This document shows, piece after piece, positions 1 to 10,420 of a stretch of 64,000 nt of DNA. This DNA comes from Protopterus annectens (taxonomy: Eukaryota > Chordata > Ceratodontiformes > Protopteridae), in the NCBI RefSeq assembly GCF_019279795.1, contig NC_056727.1, positions 1,204,533,222 through 1,204,597,221 of the forward strand, written 5' to 3'. The first letter of the stretch is position 1; each line of letters begins with the position of its first letter. The notes beneath the pieces are model-generated. The model had not been told where the DNA came from. It did not search any database and saw nothing but the letters and a program-made list of their open reading frames with translations. Position numbers and translations under genes: made by a program.

Positions 1-454
1 AATTCTCAATGCAACACTCTGCCAATAATCACTTGTTATCACACACACACACTGCCCAGACCACCACATACAGCCACTTATTGAGCTCAGAGCTGATGTT
101 ATACTGTGATGCAAAGTAAAAAAAAAAATATGGCTAACTTGTTTCTTTTAGATTTACAGCATCACAGGCAATCCTCATACTCATCAATTGCAGACACTTT
201 ATTCAGTGTGCACACCTGATATCTGATTGTGTTAAAAAGAGACACAGTACAGTATTCCAGCTGGATTCACACAAATGCATTCTACAACTGTCAAGTATAT
301 TAATGACTGCTTAACTTAAATAAATGACAACAGCATAAATCACGTTCATCTGCAGACACCCCATCCCACCCCAGACTCTGCAATTAAAGCCAATTTTATT
401 GACTGTATACACTTAAAATATCAGAATATAATAAAATAAAAATAAAACACTTCA
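1..454. other. AT-rich stretch without a recognised gene
   Basis: I see no open frame with recognisable motifs here. There is a short CA run near 41-52, an A run near 118-128 and general A/T richness. The stretch runs up to the 3' end of the CR1 copy that follows on the minus strand. Confidence 0.5.
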
Positions 455-1779
455 TAGGATCATAGGATCAAAGAGATTCTAGACTATTGACCCATAGGTC
501 ATTTTAAGCCTAGCTGTTTCATCCCAATGTAATACCATGGAAATGCTAGTCATAACCCAAGATTACATTTAGTGATGACTGCGCATGTCCAGGAGGGTTG
601 TGGGTTCTATCCTCAGTAAGAATTTATGGTACCCCATCCACTCATCCAGATTCCTCTTGAACAGTGTCATAGAGGTGCTCTGTTTCACACGAAGTGGTAG
701 CCTGTTCCAAAGATGCAGCAGTCACTGGGAGGTAAATCAGTCCCTGTAGCATGTCTTATTTAAGTCACAGGCCATATTTAGGCTCCTGGAACAGGTAGCC
801 CTCGTCCCATTTGATTTATGGATATGCAGCAAGTTCATTAGGCTTGGGTCTTGGATTGCTTTGTAGGCCAGGCATAAGTCTCCCCTAAGAAGTCTATATG
901 ATATGGAGTATAGTGATAGCGACTTTAGTCAGTCTGTGTAAGGCACATGCTGGAGCCCCTAGATCTTCTTTGTTAGAAACCACTGAAGTCTCTTTAATTG
1001 CTGTAGGTTATACTCAATTATGAGCCAGATAAATGCTGAGTATAGGGGGATTATAACTTCTTTTGCTTTCGAGGTGATGCCCTTACTAATCAAGTGTGCT
1101 ACATAGAAAGCTTTCCTTACTACAGTAGACACATGGTAGTTGAAGTTAAGGTTGCAGTCAACTTGTGATCCCAGGTGCCTTACCACTTCATGGGTACTTA
1201 GAGTATTGTTATTGATTTGATAGTGTGAGGGGACTTTGTTTGTGCCAAAGAGAATGATGATACATTCCTTTTCATTCAGTTTGAGACCGTGACTAATACA
1301 CCAGTCGTTGGTCTGTGTGAGACCCTCCTGGAATATACTGACATAATTTGGGGATTCAGTGATTGCACCCAGCTTGCAGTCTTCTGCAAACTTGGTCAGC
1401 CACCAGGCCCTTAGTTTTGACCTGAACTTCTGAGAAGTATATATACCAAACATTAGTTGGCCCAGCATTGACCCCTGCAGCACCCCACTGGTAACAGGTC
1501 TGCTGGTTGATGTGTTGTCACCCACTTTGATAGTGTGTATAGTTGGCAACCCATCTTACAGTGAAGGGTTTACATTCAGTTTGCTTAGTTTATCGGTAAT
1601 GTCTGAATGTGGGATTGTGTCAAAAGCCTTTGCCGGTCGAGATGGGTTGTGTGCACAGATTTGCCCTTATCAATGACCTTGGTCACATTTTCAAAGAAAT
1701 CTACCAGATTTAACAGGCAGGATCTGCCCTTCACAAAGCCAAATTGGGTAGAATCCAAGGTTTGGAGGTCACCTAGCAC
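455..1779 (-). pseudogene. CR1 family A LINE, 3' part of ORF2 (copy A1, first segment)
   Basis: This is the reverse transcriptase C-terminal half and 3' end of a CR1-type LINE on the minus strand. Two frames carry it: 1585-1779 (motif FGFVKGRSCLLNLVDFF) and 959-1549, which reads through motif B (SGVLQGSMLG, usually SGVPQGSVLG) and motif C as FAED instead of FADD. The sequence then decays through the C-terminal domain to about 500. The 3' end near 462-476 has two copies of an octamer (ATAGGATC), matching the known habit of CR1 elements to end in short octamer repeats instead of poly-A. The 5' continuation lies at 2975-3800, beyond an L2-like insertion. Frame breaks and the FAED change indicate a dead copy. 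Confidence 0.85.
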
Positions 1780-2974
1780 TCAACGCCTCTAAAACCAAAT
1801 TAATGATATTCACCCCCACTAAAGTCAACACTTTTAATACAAACACATTCTCTATCAACAGTCAAAATAACACTCAGCTAGAAATGGTGACAGAGACAAA
1901 ACTGCTAGGAGTCCAAATTGATAACCAACTAAAATTCAACTCCCATCTACAAATAAATATCAAAAAAACTCATCAAAAACTAGGAATGCTCTATCGACAA
2001 AATCACTATCTTACAACGGCCACTAAAATCACTCTCTCTACTTACTTTTTAATTCTATCCCTTCTCTATGGAGCTCCACTTCTAACTAATCTACAAACCT
2101 CCCTGAAAACTCAACTTTCCTCCTGCTACAATAAAATTGCAAAATTCGCTACCAGCCAAAAGTCCTCAACCCACCACTGTTCCTCTCTCCAACAATTAAA
2201 ATGGCTAGAACTACCCAGTCATCTCACCTATACTCAACTATCCCTTGCACATAAGCTTATTCTCAACCCCTCCCTCTGTCCCTCCCTGTCTTCTGTAATT
2301 AAAATGCACAGACCTGACAGAATATTAAGGTCTAACAACCAAAATCTATTAGAAGTGTATAAACCAACCTGTCCCCCTGGCAAATACTTTCTATCACATG
2401 GCCTAGCTCGACTCTGGAACTCTCTACCTCCATCTATCCGTATCACCTCTAACCATTTTATTTTCAAAAAATCTCTTCACTCACATCTTCTATCTCAGTG
2501 GGAATGCTCTTGCTCCCACCCCTCATAACTAATACTGGGTATTCCTTTTTATTCCTTTTTATTTCCTTTTTCTTTCCTTTCTCCTACTTATACCCTTGAT
2601 TTCACTCTAACATTTCTCCTAACTCTTATATTATTATTACTATAGTATCTGCAAGAATATACTACACTATACCTCTTAAGTGTAGGACTCTTAATATGTA
2701 ATGCCTTCTTATTTTTAATTGTAAAATCCTGTTTAATCTGCCTCTCATATAAGTTTTAACTCTTGTTGTATTAATTGTAATTGTTTGTTTATTATCTGTA
2801 TTGTCTACTCAATTTTTTTACATTGTCTAAACATGTCTAAGAACCTATTGTAACCTAAAATGTCTGGAGCTTTTCTCCCCAGGACTCCATTGAAAACAGG
2901 TTCATCTTGACCCAATGGACTATCCTGGTAAACCAACTGCAAATAAATAATAAATAAATAAATAAATAAATAAA
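1780..2974 (+). mobile_element. L2-like LINE (family B), 5'-truncated 3' end inserted in a CR1
   Basis: This is a plus-strand LINE fragment that interrupts the minus-strand CR1. It carries the reverse transcriptase C-terminal region (1803-2528), then a 3' UTR whose end (about 2868-2940) is shared with five other places in the window. That end contains GGAGCTTTTCTCCCC, a following CACTGAAAA-like segment, and an A-rich (TAAA)n tail at 2941-2972. The interrupted CR1 frame resumes on both sides: one flank ends in an INK motif and the other begins with GDLQTLD, which are contiguous in the unbroken copy at 59.5-61.0 kb. Exact target duplication could not be fixed. Confidence 0.85.
1803..2528 (+). 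CDS. L2-like LINE ORF2 C-terminal domain, partial (241 aa)
   Basis: This open frame of 241 residues covers the part of a LINE polyprotein after the RT active site. It starts near the thumb region (KLLGVQIDNQLKFNSHL), runs through a CYNKIAKFAT motif and a WLELP motif, and closes with the cysteine-rich tail SQWECSCSHP before a stop. The same order is seen in the family B copies at 4.5-5.3, 32.4-32.9 and 43.5-43.9 kb. The listed start is only the first Met in a frame truncated at insertion, not a real initiator. It is one of the few unbroken family B C-termini, which suggests a fairly recent insertion. Confidence 0.75.
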   Translation: MIFTPTKVNTFNTNTFSINSQNNTQLEMVTETKLLGVQIDNQLKFNSHLQINIKKTHQKLGMLYRQNHYLTTATKITLSTYFLILSLLYGAPLLTNLQTSLKTQLSSCYNKIAKFATSQKSSTHHCSSLQQLKWLELPSHLTYTQLSLAHKLILNPSLCPSLSSVIKMHRPDRILRSNNQNLLEVYKPTCPPGKYFLSHGLARLWNSLPPSIRITSNHFIFKKSLHSHLLSQWECSCSHPS

Positions 2975-3800
2975 CTATGCTTTATTTATATGGTCCATAA
3001 TGATATGTTCGATGGCCTTACAGATGAGACTGGTCAGGCTTATGGGTCTGTAATTCCCTGCGTGTGTTGCTAGGCTACCTATGTGGAGGGGAATAACTGT
3101 TGTGGTTCTCCATTCTGCAGGAACAAAGGCTGTGGTTAGGCTATGATTGAAAAGGGTACTTAGTGGTGATGCTAGTTCATGTTTTAACCTGTTTAGAAGA
3201 CATCCTGGGATATCGTCTGGTCTCATAAAGCCTGTGTTTTTTGCCTAGGACAAGGCTTTGAGGACTTGCTCTTCAGATATGTAGGGTGGGGGTGGAAGTT
3301 TGAGGGAAGGTTTGTTGTAAGTTAGAAGGGGATAATGGAGTGAAATTTTCACCAAACCTATCCGCTAGCAGCTTTTGTATCTCTGTGGTGTCAGGGTGTG
3401 TGATACCATTGACCACTAGTTCTGCACATGCTTGGGTCCTACGCTTTTGGTTATGTATGTTGCTACAAAAGGCTTATGGTTATCCTTGGCTGTACTTGCA
3501 AGTTTCTCTCAAAGGAGCCCTTGGTGGGTTTGACAAGTTGTCCTAGTTGCCTGTTGAGGCTGAGGATTTTCTTATGGCCGAGGCTTTTCCAATGTTGGGG
3601 TCTTGCCTTTGTTATCTTGGACAGCAACGTTCTGCATTTATTGCAAAGGTTGTTGATGTTGCATGTCCACCATGGCAGCTTGTTTACACTTGGGGCTCTG
3701 GCTTTGATTCTTTATGGTACTGCCGAGTTTCTACACTTATGCAAGTGATTGTACAGGGCTTTAGAGTAAGCTTCAGCACAGTTATCACGTCCAGCTTGGG
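2975..3800 (-). pseudogene. CR1 family A LINE, RT N-terminal part (copy A1, second segment)
   Basis: The minus-strand CR1 that was broken at 1779 continues here. The frame at 2975-3226 reads IPGCLLNRLKHELASPL, then FVPAEWRTTTVIPLH and GNYRPISLTSLICKA, which are the conserved fingers and RT block 1-2 residues of CR1-group RTs. Above 3240 the sequence resembles the linker between endonuclease and RT, in broken frame. The copy ends near 3800 at a TA microsatellite, so the endonuclease and ORF1 are absent. The plus-strand open frames at 3340-3834 lie over this region and are shadows. Confidence 0.8.
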
Positions 3801-3805
3801 AATTT

Positions 3806-3827
3806 TATATATATATATATATATATG
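3806..3827. repeat. (TA)n microsatellite
   Basis: About ten TA dinucleotides lie between the CR1 copy and the following Penelope-like fragment. Confidence 0.95.
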
Positions 3828-4108
3828 CAAATAAAAAATATAGTGAACAAAACCAAGGCAGAAGATAATGACATAAATACCAACTCCCATACAAAGATTA
3901 AAATGTTGTATTGTGAGGGCTTTCGCAGTTTAACCAACTGCTTCATCAGACAAAAACTATTTAAGAGACCATGCACCAATAACATCACTCTACCCATTAA
4001 ATAATTAAGATCATAATCAAATCAACATCTCCCAACCTACTGCAAATATACAAACAGAATACATGACATGCTAAGGACAAATAGAAACCTGATGAATGTA
4101 TAAATAAA
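3828..4108 (+). mobile_element. Penelope-like element, probable 5' terminal fragment
   Basis: This non-coding segment contains GCTTTCGCAG followed by AACTGCTTCATCAGAC. A GCTTCATCAGGCAACAAT variant occurs in the same orientation upstream of the Penelope RT at about 49.98 kb. A motif of this type is common in the terminal repeats of vertebrate Penelope elements. The identification rests on that motif and on Penelope coding sequence 3 kb downstream on the same strand. It might belong to the same element as 7230-8206, separated by a LINE insertion, but the RT that should lie between is not present. Confidence 0.45.
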
Positions 4109-4121
4109 AACACACACACAC

Positions 4122-4153
<32 letters not shown>

Positions 4154-4162
4154 CTGTATCTA

Positions 4163-4216
<54 letters not shown>
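4109..4216. repeat. Compound (CA)n-(TA)n microsatellite
   Basis: A CA run at about 4111-4132 is followed by TA runs at about 4137-4152 and 4168-4213. It abuts the A/T-rich tail of the minus-strand LINE that follows. Confidence 0.95.
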
Positions 4217-4217
<1 letters not shown>

Positions 4218-4522
4218 TTATTTTTATTTATTTTACATTTGTTGACCGGGTTAGTCCAACTGGATACATATCCGTTTTCAGTGGAGGCCCGGGGAGAAAA
4301 GCTCCTAAGAACAGAGGTACAAAAACACATGTGATAACAAAACAAAAGTAAGTTAGGAAGCTAACATGAGTAGGCAAGTTAAAACAATAAGTAATAGAAA
4401 AATATAATCCAAAAGAGAATACAAGTTAGTAAGATGGATTGTCATGGCTACAGAGTGGACCCTTAAGGATTTGGGTTGTGTGGAGGCTTGGGTAGGCCAT
4501 GTAGAGCCAGGGGTGTGCGCTA

Positions 4523-5269
4523 TTAGTCGGGATTAGAGCATGGGCATAGCCATTGGGATTTTAGTAGAGCTCGGAGGTGAATTTTAAATTGGTGCAGAGT
4601 GGTCATTAGTCTTAGGTTGCTTGGGAGGGCATTCCAGGCTTTGCCAATGGAATTGGCATAAAGAGCTTCACCACCGTTGTTAGATTTAATGGTCAATACT
4701 TGTATACATTTGGATGACCTAAGGGACGAAAGATTGGAGTAGGGGGTAAGTATGCTGTTCAGTGAGGGAGTTTTATCGGGATGTTTAATAATTTTGAATG
4801 CCTCAGTGAGTTGGTTGAGTTTAAGAATGTTGGGCAGTTCTAGCCATCCCAATGTCCTTAGATTTAGGCAGTGATGGGTGCGGTAGGGCATTCCTGTAAT
4901 GAATCTGGCTATGTGGTTATAGGTAGTGGATAGTTTATTAAGCTCTTTTTTGTGAAGGAAGGAGAGTATCAGGGAGGCATAGAGGAGAGTGGAGAGGAGG
5001 TGAGTACGGGCGATGGTTAGTTTGGTGTGCGGGGTTAAGAATTTCTTAATTCTATACATGGACCCAAGTTTCTTGTTGAGTGATTTAATGGACTGGTTGA
5101 CATGTATATCAAATCTAAGTTTGTGGTCTATTGTCACCCCGAGTAGTTTGGTGTAGGTCACAGGGAAGATTTTGGTACCATTATTAGAGGACACAGCGAA
5201 GGTTGGGATGTGGGTGTGAGGGGATTTTAATCCGTGTGTAGTAGCTGGAGTGGGGAAGAATAGAAACAA
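4523..5269 (-). pseudogene. L2-like LINE RT C-terminal domain (248 aa frame)
   Basis: An open frame of 248 residues reads from the post-active-site region (KLLGVTIDHKLRFDIHV) through HHCLNLRTLGWLELP to the cysteine-containing end SQWLCPCSNP. The arrangement is the same as in the other family B copies. The frame is disconnected from the RT frame upstream by at least one indel between 5269 and 5383. Confidence 0.8.
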
Positions 5270-5382
5270 TTTGGTTTTGGTTGGATTAAGTAGGAGTTTT
5301 AAATCTGAGAACCATTTTTCGACTAAAGAAAAGCAGTTTTGGGTAGTAGCTTGGAGTTTGGTGAGAGAGTCATCGGAGCAGA

Positions 5383-6669
5383 TTAGGGTGGAGTCATCCG
5401 CATATTGAATGCAGGTGGCTTTGGGAAGGATAGAGTGTAGACCATTAATGAAGAGGGAGAAAAGAAGGGGACCGAGAATACCGCCTGTTTTCTACCAGAG
5501 AGGTAGGCATTGAACCAACTTATAGTAGTTTCGCTAAGATTAAAGGTTTCCAGAGTGTGAAGCAGCTGTTTGTGGTTGACCATATCAAAGGCTTTCGATA
5601 GGTCTAGAAAGAGCGCAGAGGATATTAATTTGTTATTCCGGTTGAGGTTAATTGAATTAACAAAGGAGAGGAGAGCGGTGGTTGTTCTATGATGTGGGCG
5701 AAAGCCGTGTTGGGTGTTGGACAGGAGATTATTTTGGATGAGGTGGGTAATAAGTTGCTTGTGAATGCAGCGTTCCATGATTTTGGATAAGGGGAACAGT
5801 ATTGCTATGGGTCTATAATTAGATGTGTCAGTGGAGGAACCTCCTTTGCGGAGAGGAATGACATAAGAGATTTTCCAGATTGAGGGAATATAGGCTTCGG
5901 AGATAGACCGGTTAATTAGGATTGATACAGGGTAGGCTATGGCATCGGCTGCTATTTGTAAATATTTGGCTGGGAGTAGGTCAGCCGCTAGGGTGGTTGG
6001 TTTAAGTTTTTTCAGGAGGGTACGAATGTAGGAGGTGGTGGTGGGTTGTAAGTTGAAGGCAGGTTGAGTTGGATCATTGGTTGAGGTTGCAGCCAAGGGG
6101 GAAGAGGTAAGCTGGCTGGCGAGGGACTGGATGGTCTCAGTAAAAAAAGAATTAAAAGAGTTAGCTATTTCGTTTGGATCTTTATCCTTGAGTGTTTCAG
6201 GTGTGGGGGTGGAAGATTTGCCTGGATGGAGGAGGTGGTTGAAACCAGCCCAAAATTTTTTAGGATTGTTTTGATGCTTGTCTTGGAGATGACAGAAATA
6301 TTGTTTTTTATCAGACATAACGGCTGCTTTGGTTGAGTTTCTAAGCTGCAGAAACTTGATGCGGTCTAGGGGGATTTTTGTGGTTCTCCATTTGTTCCAG
6401 GCCTGGTCTCTGAGTTTAATTTTAGTTTTAGTGTCATTAGTTAGCCAAGGTGCGATACGTTCCTTAGTTCTAATGAGTCGCTTAGGAGCATGTGATTCAA
6501 GTATGTTGAGGAAGGTATCGTTAAAGTATGACACACTCTCTTCTAAGGGTAGAGTATTTAGAATGGACCAGTTACATGCCTTGAGATCTGCAAGAAATTG
6601 GTCAGGGACGAAATTCTTGCTGTTCCTAACAAGTCTGGTTGGGGGGGGGGGGGGTATGTATTTGGACAT
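5383..6669 (-). pseudogene. L2-like LINE RT N-terminal and palm region (428 aa frame)
   Basis: This frame of 428 residues covers the linker after the endonuclease (KERIAPWLTND, then FWAGFNHLLHPGK), the RT fingers (VIPLRKGGSSTDTSNYRPIA), the GFRPHHRTTTALL block and motif A with its catalytic Asp in LDLSKAFDMV. It then runs into a frame break just after the SWFNAYLSGRKQAVF block, so motif B and the YADD box are not in this frame. Its upstream end overlaps the endonuclease frame at 6558-7073, which marks a frameshift. Confidence 0.82.
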
Positions 6670-7067
6670 TTGTGTTTTATAATAAAGGTGATAAGATGGT
6701 CACTAAGGTCATTGGGGAGGGTCCCTACAGTATAGTTGGTAGGATCCTTGTTTGTAAGAATCCAGTCTATGATGCTCTCTTTTTGTTGAGCATGTCCAAC
6801 TCTAGTAGGGGAAAGAATAAGTTGGGAGAATCCGTGTAAGTTAATAGGGAGAGGATTTGGTTGAGAGGAGTATAGGGACCAGTCGATGTTAACATCTCCT
6901 AGAATTATCGTTTCTTGGGGATAGAAGGTGGTAAGCCAACTGAGAGTTTGTTTTAGGTTTTCAGCATTATTGCCTGGAGGTAAATAGGTGACTATGAGAT
7001 TAATACTTTTTTGGTTGTTTAGGCATAGCTTTAGGGCTATCAATTCCTGGTTATGGACTATATATAC

Positions 7068-7073
<6 letters not shown>
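6558..7073 (-). pseudogene. L2-like LINE apurinic-type endonuclease, C-terminal half
   Basis: The frame contains VTYLPPGNNAENL, then the ILGDVNIDWSLY block, the IIDWILTN block and NDLSDHLITF. These are the late motifs of APE-like endonucleases in LINEs: the GD.N strand and the SDH catalytic histidine. The N-terminal catalytic residues are missing because the copy is truncated near 7073. The domain would nick the genomic target to prime reverse transcription. Confidence 0.8.
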
Positions 7074-7122
<49 letters not shown>

Positions 7123-7128
7123 CGCGCG

Positions 7129-7163
<35 letters not shown>

Positions 7164-7225
7164 TTATACATATGTCTATATATGTGTTGTGTGCGTATAT
7201 ATATATATATATATATATATATGGA
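7068..7225. repeat. Compound (CA)n-(TA)n microsatellite
   Basis: A long CA run with a CG-rich interruption (about 7070-7143) is followed by TA runs at about 7144-7162 and 7196-7222. Open frames on both strands here encode only His-Thr or Ile-Tyr repeats and are not genes. Confidence 0.95.
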
Positions 7226-7229
7226 TCAA

Positions 7230-8206
7230 CTTTTCTTCATCAAAATTTCACTTTCGCTGAAGTGTAGTCTCCGGATCAGCTGACTACAAAGGAAACTTAC
7301 AGGTGTGGCAGATGTTCCCAATGTACCTTCATAGCAAACCTTGAACTACTACAGGTCCCTATCCCGCCACTTAGACTTTTAGCCACTGGTCATTATAGGG
7401 TCTATATTACATAAATGAAGTTTCAGAACTTCGAATACTATATGGTTGACACCATATGATCGAAGTTCTGAAACTTCAAAACTATAAAAAAACAAAACTA
7501 AGTAAAGTAAATTTAAAGTGTTTTTAGCAGGGGGGCAATCCCCCCCCTGCACTCCTCACACCTCCGCTACTTAAATATGCCAACTCCGAGATCGCACTTT
7601 GATGGAGAATGGTGCGGAAAGGGAAGATTTTCCTTTCCTACACTGTAGTGTAATCTCGGAGTTGGTATATTTAAGTAGTGGGGGGGTGTGGGAGGTGCAG
7701 GGGGCTTGCCCCCCTGTTTAAAGCATTTAGTTTTGTTTGTTTAGTAGTTTTCTTTTATAGTTTTGAAGTTTCAGAACTTCGATCATATGGTGTCGACCAT
7801 ATGGTACTCGAAGTTCTGAAACTTCGTTTATGTAATATAGACCCTCATTATAGTTGTTCAGCTAAAGGGGATGTGTATATTGCCTACTGTACCACCTATT
7901 GGGCATTTTACGTAGGCAAAGCAGAGCATAACTTGAGGCAAAGGATATATGAGGATATGTATGAAATTGGTCGGAAGTGGGAAACCAATGCTCTATATAG
8001 GCACATTTTAAAATGTAACACAGCAGATTTTAAATTTTGGGTATTGGAACTAGTAAAACCACATGAAAGGGGTGGGGACTGGGATGCCAGGCTAGAATAT
8101 AGGGAACTAATCTGGCAGTTACGCCTGGATTCCTGTGTTTTCCCAGGGTTAAATGATCATATTTCCCTAGCTCCAGCCCTGAAAATAAGGGCAAAGAAAT
8201 TTAAAT
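7230..8206 (+). pseudogene. Penelope-like element C-terminus with GIY-YIG endonuclease, split by an insertion
   Basis: At about 7290-7330 the plus strand reads TYRCGRCSQC, matching the cysteine cluster that precedes the endonuclease in Penelope-like proteins. After the foldback insertion at 7398-7844 the frame resumes: GDVYIAYC, FYVGKA and LRQRIYED form the GIY-YIG core with its Tyr, Gly-Lys and Arg. It continues to KCNTADFKFWVLELVKP, and WDARLEYRELIWQLRL and FPGLNDH form the usual C-terminal tail before a stop at about 8206. The RT half is absent upstream. Without the insertion and its 8-bp duplication, the two coding parts join as LATGHYSCSAKG. Confidence 0.8.
7398..7844. mobile_element. 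Foldback element 1 (GGGTC-type, core type 1), 447 bp
   Basis: The ends are near-perfect inverted repeats starting GGGTCTATATTAC. They are flanked on both sides by the same 8 bp, TCATTATA (7390-7397 and 7845-7852), so the boundaries are firm. Each arm contains its own hairpin built on GAAGTTTCAGAACTTCGA and its complement around a GTTGACAC or GTCGAC centre. The middle is also an inverted repeat, with GC-rich CCCCCCCTGCACTCC-type arms and a centre around 7580-7660 containing CCAACTCCGAGATCGCAC. There is no coding capacity. The 8-bp duplication would fit hAT-type mobilisation, which is inference. The plus-strand open frame starting at 7678 crosses from this element into the Penelope exon and is an artefact. 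Confidence 0.88.
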
Positions 8207-8479
8207 AACATAAACATGCCATAAAATTAAAACGTTATTTTTTAAAAATTAAAGTTTTAAGTGTTACTTACATATACTCATACAAGTATATATACACATA
8301 TTTATACATTTTTATATGTATTTTTTTTTGGAAATGTGTGTATACATATATACACACAAACTTGTTTTTTCTGTTTTCTTCATATGGTAAAATTGTATAT
8401 TGTAACATTATAGAGGTTTTTAAAAAAATCTGGATTTTTATTTTAATGGATTGTGTCAATGGGAGGGATATTATTTTTA
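8207..8479. other. AT-rich stretch after the Penelope stop
   Basis: This probably includes the Penelope 3' untranslated end. It holds TA/CA-like tracts at about 8270-8360 and no supported gene. Confidence 0.4.
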
Positions 8480-8906
8480 GGGTCTATATCATATATTAAA
8501 AAATCAAAGATGTCGAACACCATATGTTCGAACTTGGAATTTCAAATATTAAAAACATTGAACGCTCAGAATAGTGAATTTTTTCCCTGGGAAAAAGTTT
8601 GCTGTTCCGAGAAACATACACACAACATAAGCACACCAAAATAAACCACACACATACAGTAAACAAAACCCAACCCCACACTAAACCACACATACATTAC
8701 TAACTATCCACTTACTTTAACCCGCACCCTAACCCTAAGGTCCGTAACTATCGCACACATACCCTACGAAACTATACACAAACAAAGTAATATACACACA
8801 TACAGTTAATAAAACACAACCCTATACTACACCATACATACATTAATAGCTATCCACTTACCTTAATCTGCACCCTAACCCTGAGGTCCATAACTCTCGC
8901 ACCACA
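8480..8906. mobile_element. Foldback element 4 (GGGTC-type, core type 2), right arm missing
   Basis: The left end is GGGTCTATATCATATATT, followed by a short internal palindrome (GTCGAACACCATATGTTCGAAC region, read in two parts) and then the type-2 core shared with 37.2-37.5 and 45.3-45.7 kb. That core contains CACCCTAACCCTAAGGTCCG and CTATCGCACAC. It is present twice in tandem here (about 8640-8770 and 8790-8906), as it is in the 45-kb copy. No matching right terminus follows 8906, so the element is truncated. Confidence 0.7.
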
Positions 8907-9789
8907 GTGGAGGAGCTGTTCAGCATATGTGGTTGCAGAGCTGGTTCATGGTCAAATGGAGCCATAGGCAGGATAATGGATTGCCCCCCCCCCCCCATCC
9001 ATTCCAGTCTCTCATTACTTGGCGATTTCTTCCAAGTTATCATAAACACTGTCAAACTGGTCAGTGTGCATGCTATTTTTTTAATTCTACAATGCTTACA
9101 GATATTTGGATTTAATTTAAAACTTATTTCAAATTTTATAGCACAAACACTGATAGCCATTTTCTAAACAAAACAATACAGTCAGAGAATGAAAATAAAC
9201 TTAGCATGAAAAGTAACTTCTCTGCCCTTGTAGCATTGAAACCCACAGTCAAAGAAAATGCATCTGGCCAGTGGGAGTTTAAATTTGTCTTTGGGCTGTT
9301 TTCAAACCATAGACCCCTTGCACACAATTTTTAGTACCATGATACATGCATGTGTTATTTGATTCACCTTCTTGATTGTATTAAATTATATTCTTTGTAT
9401 AACACTGTAACACTTGTTAAGAGTATTTTAAATTTGTAGTTGTGTGCATTTTTTTTAATAAATAAAACAAAATATGTAAACCAATAATAATGAAATTGCA
9501 CATTTCAGGACAAGTCAACCATAAAAGGCCACTCAAGACTTCATTACAATCCACCAGTATCAATCAATATGCACAATATCTGCAGAAGTAAAAGTCATCT
9601 GAATAATTCCATATTAAAGAGATTTGTAACTAATGAAAATATTGCTGCTGGCATACAACTTTACATTTCAGTGTTTCATCTGCAAATTCAAATCCTGTTG
9701 TCTTTGAAGAATAAATTTCATGTTTCATAAAAAATGGTAACCTGTTAAAACTGTAATAGGTAATGGCTGGAAAACCAACAACATGTTTA
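8907..9789. other. No recognised gene
   Basis: This is AT-rich sequence with small frames on both strands that lack motifs. A C run lies at 8985-8996. Nothing here can be assigned. Confidence 0.4.
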
Positions 9790-9975
9790 CAGTTACTAGG
9801 CAGCTCATCCAAAGGAGGAGACACTCAGGAGTACACCACCCCCATCTCTCCCTTAAAGTACACCACTGTATCAGCAATCTACCTGCATGGTGTGGGAGCA
9901 GAACCCACAGCCTTATATACTAAAGGTAAGTATACTACTTGTTGTGCTACTACCACTGCTTTCAAACAATAGAGT
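9790..9975 (-). repeat. Possible tRNA-derived SINE
   Basis: Read on the minus strand, the segment has an A-box-like start (AGCAGTGGTAGTAGCAC) and, at B-box distance, GTGGGTTCTGCTCCCAC, resembling the GGTTCNANNCC box of tRNA-type Pol III promoters. No second copy was found in the window, so the call rests on the promoter-like spacing only. Confidence 0.35.
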
Positions 9976-10156
9976 ATAAACAGTAATGACCATTTGCTAA
10001 AGAAAGCAGTTGCACATGGAAAACAGACTTGGCATTAGCAACAGTAAACTTCTATTCTCTTGAAACTCACAGTTCCTTGAAAATGCACAGAAACTCAGAA
10101 TTCCTTGAAAAATGCACTGATGCTCTCATTTCCTAGAAAAATGCAATGAAACTCTT

Positions 10157-10420
10157 AACTTGCCTCTCAACCTCTTAGCATAAGAAATCTGGACAAAGCC
10201 TAAAATAATGTGTGGACAAAGGCCCAAAACCAGGAAATGTTCTTATAAACTTAGAAAATTACTGGAATAACGTGCTTTGCATCAGCATGCTTTTTATCAT
10301 GGATATAAAGATGAAATTCAAATGTCTATAATTATTTAGTGATTTCAGTCCTTAATGATTGCCAGAAAGCCACAAGTTTCATGAGGATCAGATCATAAAT
10401 ATAAGGCAAAACTCTGGTGT
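10157..10420 (+). mobile_element. Dispersed inverted-repeat element M, copy 1
   Basis: This segment matches 12079-12379 and, in reverse, 28757-29045 over most of its length. Landmarks are CCTCTTAGCATAAGAAATCT, GGACAAAG, CCAGGAAATGTTCTTATAAAC, GATTGCCAGAAAGCCACA and GGCAAAACTCTGG. The right end is less well preserved than in copy 2. The element is non-coding and non-autonomous. Confidence 0.65.

Larger units (their letters stand above)
4210..7075 (-). mobile_element. L2-like LINE (family B), 5'-truncated copy
   Basis: This is a minus-strand LINE of about 2.9 kb. Its 3' end at 4210-4310 has the TTTA-type tail and the family 3' signature (GGAGCTTTTCTCCCC on the minus strand). Going 5' it contains the C-terminal domain (4523-5269), the RT (5383-6669) and the C-terminal half of the apurinic endonuclease (6558-7073). 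The 5' end is lost within the endonuclease at a CA microsatellite. The reading frame is broken only a few times, so this is a moderately young copy. It sits between two plus-strand Penelope fragments. Confidence 0.88.

Noticed and set aside
3340-3834. Plus-strand open frames of 68-106 codons
   Set aside because: They lie opposite the minus-strand CR1 linker and RT and have no motif of their own.
5695-6682. Plus-strand frames at 6077-6274 and 6329-6682
   Set aside because: They are the antisense of the L2-like RT and linker.
7053-7283. Frames of His-Thr and Ile-Tyr repeats
   Set aside because: They are translations of CA and TA microsatellites. The same applies to 40641-40856 and 47139-47339.
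7678-8208. Single 176-codon ORF with an apparent signal-like N-terminus before the GIY-YIG domain
   Set aside because: The N-terminal third is foldback-element sequence; the true Penelope frame continues from 7397 to 7845 once the insertion is removed.
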